In this document: piece after piece, positions 22,286 through 33,864 of the stretch
Layout: every line of letters begins with the position of its first letter
How positions within the stretch are numbered: the stretch's first letter is position 1
Assembly: GCA_036874045.1 (NCBI GenBank)
Contig: CM072335.1
Span: forward strand, 7,150,001 to 7,214,000
Reading direction: 5' to 3'
DNA: 64,000 nt
Source: Cymodocea nodosa
Taxonomy: Eukaryota > Streptophyta > Magnoliopsida > Alismatales > Cymodoceaceae
Translations under genes and position numbers: made by a program
The notes under the pieces: model-generated
The model's database searches: none
What the model was told of the DNA's origin: nothing
What the model saw: the letters and a program-made list of their open reading frames with translations, nothing else

Positions 22286-23539
22286 TTGGACTTTAACGAA
22301 ATCCTTAGGGGTGTAGCTAACCTTTCTTTAAAAAAGAACGAAGATATGGCTGCTCTAGTAGAAAAACCATTAGGGGAAATTCTGTATCTTGAATTAGTTG
22401 ATGAACCTTCATGTATTCGATTGCCAAACTTTAAGGGAGATAGGTTTTAACTGAAATCTAATTATATTAGTCAATTGCCACACTTTCATGGATTAGAAAG
22501 AGAAGATGCCTATTATTTCCTTAGAGAATTTAACGAAGTTTGTCAAATGATGAAAATGCCGAACATGTGTATTGATGCTATTAAACTTAGATATATCCCT
22601 TTTGCTTTAAAAGACACAACTAAGAGATGGTTATATACTCTTTCGCCTAATTCAATTTCTGCATTGACTGAATTTTGCTCTATTTTTCAAGAAAAATATT
22701 ATCCAACACATCAAACGATTAAAAAGAAAAAGGAAATATTAATGTGTAGTCAAAAATAGGGAGAATCATTCTAGAAATATTTTGAAAGATTTAAAGATTT
22801 ACTAACTCAATGTCCACATCATGCAATGAGTAAAACACAATTAATAGGTATAATTTATGAAGGCATAGATGTTTCAACGAAATCTTTATTAGAATCTACT
22901 TGTTAGAATGGATTTTTAAAACTATATAGTGAAGAAGCATGGGTATACTTAGAAAATTTTGCAAAAAGAACTGCATAGTGGGAAAACTTGATTGAAGCTA
23001 TTATAGATAAAAGAATATTGCCAAGGGGAATGTATGAAATAAATTCAAGTACTATGATTGAAGTTAAATTAACTAAATTAACAAAGAAAATAGAAAAGTT
23101 ATCATTAAATCAAAAGCTAACAGAAAAGAATGCAAACGTTAATGACTTAGATATTATTTATGCTAGAAATAAGAAATATAACTTTGGAAATTCTTATAAC
23201 CCTAATTGGAGAAATCACCCGAATTTATCTTGGAGAAACAACAATTTCCAAGGAGGAGAAAATATAAATGACAAAAATATAAGTTATGAAGCATTAATTG
23301 AACAAGGATCTAGAATAGAGAAGTTAGAAAAGATAATCCAACAATTAAACAATCGTCTAGATCTTGTATTTGTAAATGCTACCATTTAAAATCAAAATAT
23401 GAATAGAAATATACCCCTTAAATAGAAGAAATCAATGGAAGTTAGACCTACGGGAGGATTGCTAATGCAAGTAATACCTAACCCTATCAACAGAACTGTT
23501 AATGAAATTGATACCTCCTATGAGAGGGAAGCTGAATGA
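22286..23539 (+). pseudogene. gag of C1 (Gypsy, Athila/Tat-like), broken
   Basis: It has the Retrotrans_gag pattern of plant Gypsy elements: ISQLPHFHGLEREDAYYFLR, then KLRYIPFALKDTTKRWLYTL, then a FQEKYYPTHQ block and a QWEN-type helix. This is the order seen in Athila-group gag ('LxPFSLKDxAKxWLxxLP'). The C-terminal part is Asn- and Gln-rich with a possible coil (IEKLEKIIQQLNNRL). The span of 1,254 bases equals that of C2 gag. It is broken, with several breaks. Confidence 0.85.
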
Positions 23540-23646
23540 AGCAATATAATCAAAGTAACTATGTATAATATAGTAAGTAGAAAAAAATATAAAAAGAAAA
23601 AATATGTAAGTTTAATTGTAGTTAGTAGTATCGTAGAGTTATTACT

Positions 23647-23675
23647 TAACTCAACGAACTTAGTCCGTTGAGTTA
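23647..23675 (+). promoter_or_regulatory. Perfect 10-base hairpin between gag and F-box of C1
   Basis: TAACTCAACG and CGTTGAGTTA flank a 9-base loop, 85 bases before the F-box ATG. C2 has it at 36372-36400 with one mismatch. The 221-base spacer also ends in a pyrimidine-rich run and TTATATAG just before the ATG, which could serve as a 3' splice site. Confidence 0.6.
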
Positions 23676-23760
23676 TGACCTAACTCCATAGGGTAAGTAA
23701 GTAGCTATGTTAATTTTATCTCTATTAAATGTTTGTTTATGTTATATAGAATCACAATAG

Positions 23761-24900
23761 ATGGAATTGATGAAATTACCACTAGATGTACTGAGGGAAG
23801 TATTGAGTAACCTATTAGCTAAATATCTGTGTAGATTGTGTTGTATATCAAAGGAAATCAAAGACTATGTCAGAGAAAAATATTTTCATGGACTACAAGC
23901 TGCAAAAATGACTAAGATTAGAGATAGATTTTTATGGAAGTCATTTAATCGTAGTTCAATCAGCTATGAATATCTGAATATGGAAGAAACTGTTGGAATT
24001 CCACCCAATACATTAGAAGGAATAGATCATATTATGGGAATGGATGAAGGATTAATTATTTATAGAACCAAACCAAGGTATGCAATTCTGTTACCCGACA
24101 TTTTGATTAGAAATACTATCACAAGAGAAGAATGGAATATAGGAAGGCCTAATAGATTTGAAGTACCAACTGAAAATTGTGGGTCAGCATTAATCTTTTC
24201 TGATAAAAATTCGGCCATTCCTAAAAAATTGTATTACTAGAGACCAATTGGAAATTGGGATGAAGATTTATGCTTAAGTGTGTATGATTTTCTAAATAGA
24301 TATTGGACTAAAAATACTATGATATATCTAGGATAGAAAGCATTAATTAACAACATACATGTTATACTTGATGGATATATATATCTAGTCACAGATATAT
24401 CAGTTGCATTTAGATCTGATTTATACATAGTAAACATAGACAATTATGATGATGACTTTATAGAAATATTACCTATACCAAGTGATATAGCTAAACCACC
24501 ATCTGTAGAATATGATAAAATTCAATTAGGAATGTGGTATAATGAATATGATGATCCTACTTTATGTCTGATAAGATGGTGGGATAAAGTGATGAAATTT
24601 CAAATATAGATTATGATATACCTAAATGAATGGAAGTGAGAAGAGGAATATGTTGAAATAGATGTAGAAATAGAAATAGCTATATTATCTTGGAACAGAA
24701 GAGGATCTCTTTCTACATTTCATTTCATTAATAGAAATACACTTATATTTAGTATTGATAACATACTACAAGTTTACAAGTTAAAAAAGAAAATGGACTG
24801 CATTAAAAGAGAATTAATAGCAAGTAGAATTATGCCTAAAAAGATTGCTTGGACTGACATGTTTATTCCATTTGTTACTACTTTTCAATCATGTTCTTAA
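23761..24900 (+). pseudogene. F-box gene carried by C1, broken copy
   Basis: F-box proteins are substrate receptors of SCF ubiquitin ligases; the F-box binds SKP1 and the C-terminal domain binds the target. The start is MELMKLPLDVLREVLSNLLA followed by KYLCRLCCISKEIKDYV, a good F-box of about 40 residues. Downstream are ILLPDILIRNTITREEW, like the 'NPxTxE' element of F-box-associated domains, and later Trp/Asp-rich strands. The span is 1,140 bases (380 codons with stop), the same as C2. The spacer before it shows no intron-like interruption. It is probably a host gene captured by the element. It is broken, with more breaks than C2. Confidence 0.8.
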
Positions 24901-27900
24901 ATTATGATTTTGTGCTTTTAATGTTGTGTGTATTTTGCATTTATTTTTAGAAAAAAGAAAAGAAAAGAAAATTTTTAGTTTTAGTTTTATTTTATAAGAA
25001 AGAAAAACAAAATATCAATCTAATTTGTTGGTATCTATTATGGGAAACCAATTGGCTTGCTTGTGAGCCACCAAAGGAATAGGAGCCTGGGTTCCACACA
25101 AGACACTGATTTAACAATTTATGTTTTGTTGTAAGTGTTATTTTGTTATATATTCTACTTTTATTTGTGAATGAAAAGTTTTTCAAAATAAAAAATCAAA
25201 AGATATTGAAGGATATACAAAAGAACAAGGTATGTAATTGATTACTTATCTTGAATTTAGATTTAAACTCAGTTAGTGGAGTTATTCATTAACTCAACAA
25301 ATTAAGTTCGTTGAGTTAGGTGCGAAGTCAACGAAACAATATTCCTGCTTGCTAACATTTATTGAATTTACTATAAAATCTTTTACATTGAGGACAATGC
25401 AAAATGTAAGTATGGGGGGAGGTAATTAAAGTAAAAGCCAAGTAATTTTGTTAATTAGAGGAATTAGAATGGTATTGCAAAAGTTTTGTGGAAATTGAAA
25501 ATTATTTATGAATTTACTGTAACTATCCGATAATTGAGACTGTAAAATTTTTAAGCACTGTAACTGCTTGAATGTTATATTTAGAATCTTATATAAGATG
25601 CTACAAAATTTTACTATTCATATAAATCTAGATATAGTATCTTATGTTTTTACTGAATTTTATGAGTTTAATAGTTTCACGATTTTAAAAAGAAATCAGA
25701 ATGCTTAATTGACACTTAGTAAATTATCTGAAATCCTGAAAGAGCTGAAATGTTGATTTTTGGATTAAATGAAATACATATGATCAAGGATACATTTAAT
25801 TTGATTGATTAAACTTATAGAAAGATTTATGTGTAGATCTTATTAAACTATAGAAAAAGTATGAGCTTAGTGATATGGATTCATATTTTCAGTAAATAAT
25901 AGAAGCAAAACTATACGAGATTTGTGTTTTATTGCATCTGTATTAATGAAATACGTGTATATACCGTGATGAAGGAAAAAAAAAAAAGAGGAAAAAGAAG
26001 AAAATCTTTGAGAGTTTATTTACTTGTTTGATCACGAGCCTTTTGTATTAGAGCAGATAGGTATGTAAGGATTGTTGACCTGAAAAATGACTCTTTAAAT
26101 CTGGCAACCTAAGATGCTGATCAAATCTGGGATTGTTGATTGAAAGCTCGATACATGGGTACACTAGAAAGCTCTTGTATGATTCAAGCTTTTCAAATTA
26201 ACTTTTAAAGTATAAATATGAATATACTGTCCTAAAAAGATAAAAGTGTTTTGTGAAATACAGATATCTTTTGCATCGAGTATATTTTCTGTTATCTAAG
26301 ATTACTGAAGTATGAATCTAGATTAGACTTTTGAAGTTGTTTATTTGAGATACAATTTGTTATTCTACTTGTTTTAATCATATTTGTAGGATCGTATGGC
26401 TACATAAGATGGGGGTGAATTGTGTATCTTTAATATTTTTTGAAATATAATTGAAACTTTAAATCTCAAAAACAAGTTGAGACATTGTTTTCATAAAATC
26501 ATTTTTATTTAAGGTTTCAATTACAATATACAATTCAATTCTCCTCAGAAATTGTAGATGCAATTATATTTCGATACCATGCATCATCTAAACAATTTCA
26601 TAACTACAAACAGAGAAAACTAATTTGCGGAATTTAAAACTTTTCTCCCTGTTTGAGATCTTTCTTCTTCTTCTTTTTCTTCTTTAGCAATTCTTTAGTG
26701 ACGAATATCTTGTCTTTTCATGCTTCACCGAATTTGCTTTCTTCTGATACTTCAAATCTTCAGTGACGAAAATCTTACCTTTTTATGCTTCACTGAACTT
26801 TCTTCCACTTGAGAAATTTTCCCCGAGAAGGTGTTTCTGATCCCTGAAAATGATTTTTCTTTTGGTGTGCAGGGATGGTTTGATCCTTGAAAAGATTTTT
26901 CGTTTTGTGTGCAAGGATAAATTGATCAACGAGAATTCTATGCCTTTTATACTGTATCTTCATTTCATGCATATCCTTCACGTTTAACCACTACCAGTTT
27001 TCCACTTCTCCACGTCTTTTCTTTTTCCTTCATCGAAACACACACGTTCCAACCCACGTTTATATTTTGAATTTTCTTTAGTCATCAGTCTTGGATCTCT
27101 GAAAAATTTCCTACAAAATAAACTTTCTCGTCCAAAAGTTTTTCATTAGTGTAATAAGAAGTCGTTACTTTAATGTTAACTAAATGAGTAACACAAGTAC
27201 ATATATAACTTAACGTTTCTAACTTAACGAGTTCCTCATGTGCCATTTCACGTGACAAGTACTGTAGCTAACTCAACGAACTAAGTCTGTGGTGTTATGA
27301 AATCTCAATGAACCATCTCCGTTGTGTTATGATAACTCAACGAACCATCTCCGTTGTGTTATGATAACTCAACGAACCATTTCCGTTGTGTTATGATAAC
27401 TCAACAAACTAGTAATAAACAAATGTTTTTATAATAAGAATTTTACCACGTGCAAAAAATAACAACTTAAGTTTATAATGCTAACCTAACACGTTGCCTT
27501 AGTGTTCAATATAGCAACTCAACGCGTTTAGTTATGTTAACTTAACGAGTTAAACATGTGCACCTCACGTGATACAATACAACATTCGTAACTTATAATT
27601 TCACCACGTGTATAACACTAACTTAATGAGTTCGTCTCTTCTTTTACTCACTAACTTAACGAGTTATCACGTGACCTATTTTAACCTTTAAGCCTCTAAC
27701 TTAACGAGTTCTCACGTGACCTCTATACAAACAAAACTCGAACTTAACGAGTTGTCTAAATGTGCACTGTTCATGATACAAAAGATATAACATTAAAGCA
27801 TATCATGCTTTTCAATAAAAACACACGTTAACTTAATGTTTAGCTAAATGAGAAATTAATGCAACGAAACGACTAGATATTAACTTCAGATCTAATACAG

Positions 27901-28388
27901 ACAAGTATTTATATCAGTAAGCTTTTTCTGTATTAATTGATGATTTTAATTTCTTTTCACAAGCAATAGTAATTGAGGAAATATGATTATTTTCATTCAA
28001 CACACATCATCAAAACAAAAATACTCAACAATATTGAGTTCGATTGTGTTTTGATTCGTATGTAGTTGAAATTTATTCTGGAAATCATATTGGAAAATTC
28101 AAGATAACAGATGTTTGAAAAGAAGGAAAATTGATAATATAATTAACACCTATATGATGCTAATATATTTTGTATGTAATTTACATATGTTTTAAATATA
28201 TTTGCAGGTTGAAGAGGAGAAAACAATGTTAAAACAGATTATTGAAAAATATAGAATATCTATATGGTAATCTAATTTATGTATTCTGAAGAAGAACAAA
28301 ATGAAGAATTAATTCTAGAACTTTAGAAAGACCAACTAGTTAGATCTTAGTTTGCTAAGGGACTAGCAAAATTTAAGTATGGGGTAAG
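24901..28388 (+). other. 3' noncoding block of C1, interrupted by a solo LTR
   Basis: Four parts are visible. First, about 24901-25380 is AT-rich sequence with dyads near 25265-25335. Second, ACATTGAGGACAATGC (25385-25400) and TAAGTATGGGGGGAGG (25407-25422) form the hallmark that follows pol in Athila/Tat Gypsy elements. Third, about 25500-26384 and 28031-28290 are homologous to the post-pol block of Copia A1 and end near an acceptor-like ATATTTGCAG at 28198-28207. Fourth, GGGACTAGCAAAATTTAAGT (28359-28378) and ATGGGG form the polypurine-like end before the E-type LTR. No coding sequence is seen. Confidence 0.65.
26385..28030 (-). repeat. Solo A-type LTR with target duplication ATATT
   Basis: This is a complete A-type LTR (1,646 bases) on the minus strand, from TGTTGAGTATTTTTG at 28030 to CCTACA at 26385. 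ATATT lies immediately on both sides (26380-26384 and 28031-28035). No internal sequence is attached. It is the product expected when two LTRs of one insertion recombine. It splits the block shared with Copia A post-pol sequence. Confidence 0.95.
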
Positions 28389-29700
28389 TGTTTAGAATGA
28401 AAAAGTGTATAATATTAAGGGTTAAATGATGGTTAATTGCATAATATTTAGCTTATCATATGAGAATTAAGCCATTATGTTATAATTGCACTCTTATATG
28501 CTTTAATGAAGTAATCTGCATAATTTCTGGGAATTAATGTTAATTAAGTACATTTCTGAACTATCGGTGAATTGTAGGCTGTGAAATTCTTAAGTATTCG
28601 AATTTTCTGTTATTTCAGAGAGTTATATTGCATGTACCGGACAATATGTTTTAAATGAATATTTTATTATTTCTTGGAATACATGTGTTGAAACCTTAAT
28701 GCATGATTTAAGTGAATGTTTAGTAAGTTATCTGCTAACTATCTGAAATGCATCTAGGCATTAGATAGTTAGACTCGTAAGTATCTGAAATATCTGAACT
28801 CATTAAGTTAGAATTATGCACGTGTTGAATTTAAATGCTTTGTTATGTCACATGAGCTGCACATGTATAACTTGTTAAGTTAGCATAACTGCACGCGTTG
28901 AGTTATATAAATACACACTAAGGTAATGCGTTATGTTAGCAGCTTATTTCTTTATTGCACGTGTTCTATAGTTAAATCAACGAAGTAAGTCCATTGAGTT
29001 ATCTGTAACTCTACGAACCATATATTTTCTAATATGCCACTATAGTAGTTGCAGAAACAGGACATTCAAAGGAAAACCACGATTGTGCGTATCACGTAGG
29101 AATTCACTCATGGAAGGAAGAAGAAATCACTATCGTTGATATGAATGAAGGAAATCCAACTGATCATCTAAGCAGAAGCAGTTACTATAGAAAGAAATAT
29201 AAAAGAAGAGGAGAAAGATGAAGAAAGTGTGTGTCCAGAGGTGGAGGACTATGCTAACTGTAGGCAGCGTCTGAAGTTCCCTGAAGCTCCACACCACCAC
29301 CAAAATCAGCAACCATCAGAGGTCTATGAGGATACTTTCCTGATGTCAAGTCGATTTCGAGCCAAACACGGTGCCTAACAACCACTGTGAGGAGTGATCG
29401 CTTCGCAGGAAGGGAAGACATTTTCACCAAGCACCGACTCATATCTCAGGAGATCGTAAAGCTTCTAGCCTTGTTTTCGGGTTGATGCGAGTATGCTGAA
29501 GAGGAGATCATCTTACAATTTTGGACTCGCGATTTTATAGGGAGAGGAGGCAAGATTGTAAGTGATTAAGTTTTCAGTGGTGTAATCACGTTGCATGTAG
29601 TGATAGAAGTTTTTATTGTCGATAGAGATTTTTGCATTTCACCTTTCATTCATCTTTAGGAACATATCAAAACAAAAATACCAAAAACAACAAATTATCT
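28389..29700 (+). repeat. E-type (Gypsy) LTR, left part
   Basis: It starts TGTTTAGAATGAAAAAG after a polypurine-like tract and matches the complete E LTR at 52019 onward, up to about 53602. The matching right part of an E LTR appears at 43974-44600. It is shorter than the equivalent part of E2 by about 270 bases, in U3. Confidence 0.85.
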
Positions 29701-29701
29701 G

Positions 29702-30155
29702 AAAGGATCGAATGACACACTAGAAGGGGGGTGAATAGTGTCCTAATCAAGTTTATTTTGCTTTTAAAAATTTCGGAAGCTATTGACACTAATGAACCCT
29801 GATTAATTGATTTTAGAATTAAAAACTAGCAGAGCAGAAATTAAAGAACACAAAAAGATTTATAGTGGTTCCCCAAACTGGGTAGTCTACTCCTCAAGGC
29901 CACAACCTTGAGAATTCCACTAAGTGCTTTTAAGGCTAAGCACAAACCTTAATCAAGTTGTTTTTGTAGGCTAAGCAACAACCATACACAAATTGCTTTT
30001 GCAGGCTAAGCAACAACCTTACAGATGTTTTTAAAGGCTAAACAAAAACCTCACACAAAGCACCAACTTTGTGTACTCAAGACCCTAATCTTGAGTAAGT
30101 GAAGTATCACACTTCACTCTCTTCATCAAGGCCCCGACCTTGTGAAGGTATACTC
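29702..30155 (-). repeat. Fragment of another Copia LTR
   Basis: AGGATCGAATGACACACTAG followed by a G-run and TGAATAGTG is the minus-strand end typical of plant Copia LTRs. TTTATAGTGGTTCC, also typical, is near 29850. Four degenerate copies of a 30- to 38-base unit with the core AGGCTAAGCAACAACC lie at about 29931-30055. No TSD or internal part is attached. Confidence 0.6.
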
Positions 30156-30960
30156 TCAAAAGCTAATGACAACAAAGTGGTAACACAGTTTATAAGAACT
30201 AATATAATTGCTAGATTTGGAATACCTAAAGTTATTATCAGTGATAGAGAAACTCATTTCTATAATAGAAGTTTTGAATCCTTAATGAAGAAATATTGAG
30301 TAAATCACAAAATTGCAACATCATATCATCCGCAAATAAGTGGAGTAGAAAGTGCAAACAAACAAATTAAGTTAATCTTAGAAAAAGTAGTAAATCCTAC
30401 TAGAACAGATTGGGCTAATAGATTAATAGATGCACTTTAGGCTTATAGAACTGCTTATAGGAAAAGCTTAGGTATGTCACCTTTTAGGCTAGTATATGGA
30501 AAAAGTTGTCATTTACCAGCTAAAATTGAACATAAAGCTTATTGGGCATTAAAAACTCTGAACACTAATTTAAATCAAGTTGCTAAAAATAGGAAAATGC
30601 AATTGATTGAGTTAGAAGAATTTAGGAATGAAGCTTATTCAAAAACTGTAAGAGAAAAAGAGAAAATGAAGTTCTGGCATGACAAGAAAATTATTTCAAA
30701 AACTTTTGAAATAGGACAAGAAGTATATCTGTACATGACTATAGACTTCATAACCATCCAAGAAAATTAAGATGTAGATGGGCAAGACCTTACATAATTT
30801 GAAATATTTATTCCTATGGAGCTATTGAAATTGAAAATCCTAAAAATCAAAATATATTTAAAGTAAATGAACAAAGACTTAGATCTATTTTGAAGATTCC
30901 AAAAAGTTCCTTTGGAATTATAGAAGAAGTAAGAGTAGAGGACTACTCGAGCTTTACTTA
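30156..30960 (+). pseudogene. Gypsy integrase C-terminal part (D), broken
   Basis: It contains ARFGIPKVIISDRETHFYNR, ATSYHPQISG (the 'TAYHPQTxGQ' block), GMSPFRLVYGKSCHLPAKIE and KAYWALKTLN, all diagnostic of Athila/Tat integrases. KFWHDKKI and a GQEVYL block (the 'GDxVLL' region) follow. Integrase joins the element cDNA to the genome. It is broken, with a few breaks. Confidence 0.88.
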
Positions 30961-30989
30961 GTAAGAAATTATCTAAGTATTTAAAAAAA

Positions 30990-31525
30990 ACCCTTATTTA
31001 AAAATAGTCATGGTTCAACCGAAAGAAATTATCGATTTTACTGAAACATGTATTAAAAGAAAAAATTATTGCGGTTCAACCGACAAGATCCATCGGTCTG
31101 ATTGAAACATTAAAAAAAAAAATTCTATATATTATATTATGTAAAATGTCGGTTTTATCGAAGCTTAGTATCGGTTCAAACAGTATAGAAAAAAAAGAGA
31201 GAGTATTTAATTTCGGTTCGACCAAGGAATATAACAGTTTGATCGAAATTCTAAAATGTTGAAAAATTGAGAGTCGGTCGGATCAAAAATTCTTCAGTCA
31301 TGATCGAAGTACGAATTATTATTATAAGTATTTTTATTAGTTATAACTTGACAGGAAGTCCATTGAGTTATGCTTAACTCAACGAACTTACCACAAAGTA
31401 CTATAACTTAACGAACAGAGTTTAGGATAAGTTAACGAACTTACCCTGTTGAGTTAACTATAACTTAACAGAGTACTGTAGTTAAGTCCATGGACTTAGT
31501 CCATGGAGTTATGATTAACTCCACA
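30990..31525 (+). repeat. Degenerate CGGTTCGACCGAA words and CGTTGAGTTA dyads (D)
   Basis: From 31010 to 31320 there are about eight degenerate copies of CGGTTCGACCGAA (for example CGGTTCAACCGA, CGGTTTTATCGAAG, CGGTTCGACCAAGG). From 31340 to 31525 there are several AACTCAACGAA / CCATGGAGTTA dyads. The first word recurs in the hAT-associated repeat at 46670-47590. Confidence 0.6.
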
Positions 31526-31561
31526 GAGAAGTGATGAGAGAGTGAGAGTTTGCGCAGGAAA

Positions 31562-33864
31562 ATGACTCGATTACCCACCAAAAACTTGGGGTTTATTTAT
31601 ACTAAAACATAGGATTTGGGGGCATTATCCGTAGAATCATTTAGAACTTAGAATAGTAGAGATCAGAGTGATTCTGTTCCATTCTGTCACACCACGAAGA
31701 CAAGATGACGCTTGAGTTCTGGGAGGAAGTTGACACCACGAGATTTCTTAGAGAATCAAAAGAATGGCATACGAGACGAAAGATCAGGAACACAACACGA
31801 GAAAAAGAACTGGAAAAGGTAGAATCTAACATCTTCTATTGGAGGAAAGTTTTAGTAGATCTAGATATTACCATACCTTAGATTGTGGATATAAGGATTA
31901 AAGTAGCAACAAAAGTTGTTGTGAATCGAGAAAGGAAAATAAGACCAAACAACGAGGTTGCCCTAGAGTTAATTCGATCCAAGTCCAGATTATGGTTCTT
32001 ATGAGTAATTGCTGGTAGTGCAAGAGGTGAAATTAGGTGGCAACAACAATAGAGGAAAGTAGCTAAAGAACTAGTAGCAGAAATGCCAGCTATGGCTGTA
32101 GAACAGTAGGACCTTTAGTTCCACCACCTAAACCACTAGAAAGGGTGGTAGTTATGGGGCCTTCTACTGAAGAAGAGTTAAAAGAATTTGAAGAACTAGA
32201 TCGAGTTGGGAAAAAATAAGGAGAACCAAAAGATTTGGTAGTAGCTAAAGCACATCTAGTGTTTGATGCACTTCACAAAAGGAGGGTTGCAGAAAGTTGA
32301 AGGCTCAATACAAAGTTAAAGTTGAATAGCATCAAGAAGCCACTACCATACCTACTACAAGAGAAACTAAAGTTGGTTCTTCAAGACTAGTAATTATAGA
32401 AAAAGTAAAATAGGAAGAGCCAGTACTTGTGGTTCGAGGGCCTATAGAACCTATTTTTGTAGATTTAATCTTAGAAGAGGAAGATTAGGCATAGCTATTT
32501 AGACGAAGGAAAGGAAAAAATATAGTGTCTGAAGCTCCTATAGAGATTAAACCTGAGCTTAAAATATCAAAAGGGCCTAAAGAGCCCATTTTTGTAGACC
32601 TTCTATCTGAATCTAAGGAGGAGCAGAAGCAAGAGCAAAGAGAAGAAGAAAAATAAGTTGAAATTAATCTACAACCTATACAAATAGAAGAAACTGAAAT
32701 TAGGGCAGAAGCTGATTTGCCTGTGACTCCATCCCAATTTGCCACAAAATCAGAAAGAATAGTGACAATGCAGATTGGTAGTCAAGAGGAAGAAGAAAGA
32801 GAAGAAACTGAATAAGAAGCTGAACAAAAGCACCAAGAACAAGAAGGAAATATCTCGATAGATTCCACTCTAGAGGGAGAGACTCTTAAGCAAATTTTTG
32901 AGAGGATTCAAGAAAGAAGAGTGGAGAGTTCTGCCAGCTCTCCACCATAGATAGAAACCGAAGCTGAAATGCAGGAATCTCTGGATCATTTCCAACAAAT
33001 TCAAGTTCAACACATTGAAGAAGAAATTCAAGAACAAACCCTTCTAGAGCAACAAATTCAAATTCCTAACCCGACTGAAGTAACAATTCTAAATGAAGTA
33101 TACTTTTGGAGTTAGGAAGCATATAATAAATATCAAGAGATTAAGGGTTATGATATTATATATAGTAGACTAGTAAACTAGGATGGTATGAATGACATTA
33201 AAGAATTATTTGAGTTCCAAGGTCTATTACAATTTATTTCTCAATAGAGAGGGTATGCTGTATATGAAAATTTAGTGCCCTGTTTTTATGCATACTTGAG
33301 AGAGGAAGAAGGAAATTTAATTTCCAATGTGGAAGAAGTTAATGTATAGATAACACTAGAGCTTCTCCATAATATTTTTGAAGTGAAAAATGAAGGGATA
33401 GAAATTCTGGAGAACACAATTGCAGTCGAGTGGATAGAACAAGAAATGAAAGACAATTTAACTATCAATCCTGGTGTGCCATTATTAAACAGATTGAAGC
33501 ACTTAAATGGTAAAGCACACATGGTAGCTAACATTTTGATTAAAAATGTCTACCAATGACAAGGCCATGATATTGAACTAAGTTAGTTTGTTAAACAGGC
33601 CACATATGTAGTTGTGAACAGAATTCAAATTAATTGGTACAAAGTTTTTATCTCCAAGTTGAGAGCAGCAAAGAAGAAATTATTTTATGGAGATCTAATT
33701 CCACTACTAATGGTGGACAGTATTGACTTCACGCAATGGACATCCAAAAGGATAAGATCTGGACCTTCTGGAGACATTATAGGAGCTATTGAACGGATAA
33801 ATCTGTTAGAACAATAACTAAAAAAGCTCTAGAAGGAAGTAAATGAACTTAGGAAAAAGGACTA
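31562..33864 (+). pseudogene. Env-position ORF of D, homologous to that of Copia A, broken
   Basis: A Lys/Glu-rich N-terminal helical part (about 31700-31900) is followed by a long acidic, Gln/Glu-rich middle (about 32150-33110). The C-terminal domain (about 33130-33830) contains ELFEFQGLLQFI, FEVKNEGIEI, MVANILIKN, NRIQINWYKVFISKLR and KKLFYGDLIPLL. These match the A1 ORF in order (DLFEFQGLIKFL, EVLGLKNEGV, FIANILHAN, NRIQINWFDVF, KLFYGD). I see no membrane anchor. Function is unknown. It is broken, with many breaks. Confidence 0.75.

Larger units (their letters stand above)
21552..29700 (+). mobile_element. Gypsy-like element C1 carrying an F-box gene, broken
   Basis: The parts are leader (21552-22285), Athila/Tat-like gag (22286-23539), a 221-base spacer, an F-box gene (23761-24900), a 3' noncoding block holding a later solo LTR, a polypurine-like end and the left part of an E-type LTR (28389-29700). 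I see no protease, reverse transcriptase or integrase, so it looks like a non-autonomous, cargo-bearing family. C2 (35012-37626) has the same gag-spacer-F-box unit at identical length. The 5' end is hidden by B. It is broken, with well over ten breaks. Whether the E-type LTR is this family's own LTR is inferred from the polypurine tract preceding it. Confidence 0.75.
30156..33864 (+). mobile_element. Athila-like Gypsy fragment D (integrase + env-position ORF), broken
   Basis: The fragment opens inside a Gypsy integrase. It continues through a repeat-rich intergenic stretch (30990-31525) and ends with an env-position ORF (31562-33864). The order integrase then extra ORF then LTR side is that of Athila. 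No gag, protease or reverse transcriptase is present in this piece. It is broken, with more than ten breaks, and appears older than A1 or A2. Confidence 0.75.

Noticed and set aside
29130-29442. Minus-strand ORFs in the E LTR (also 53035-53344)
   Set aside because: They lie wholly inside E-type LTR leader sequence, match no family, and overlap in different frames.
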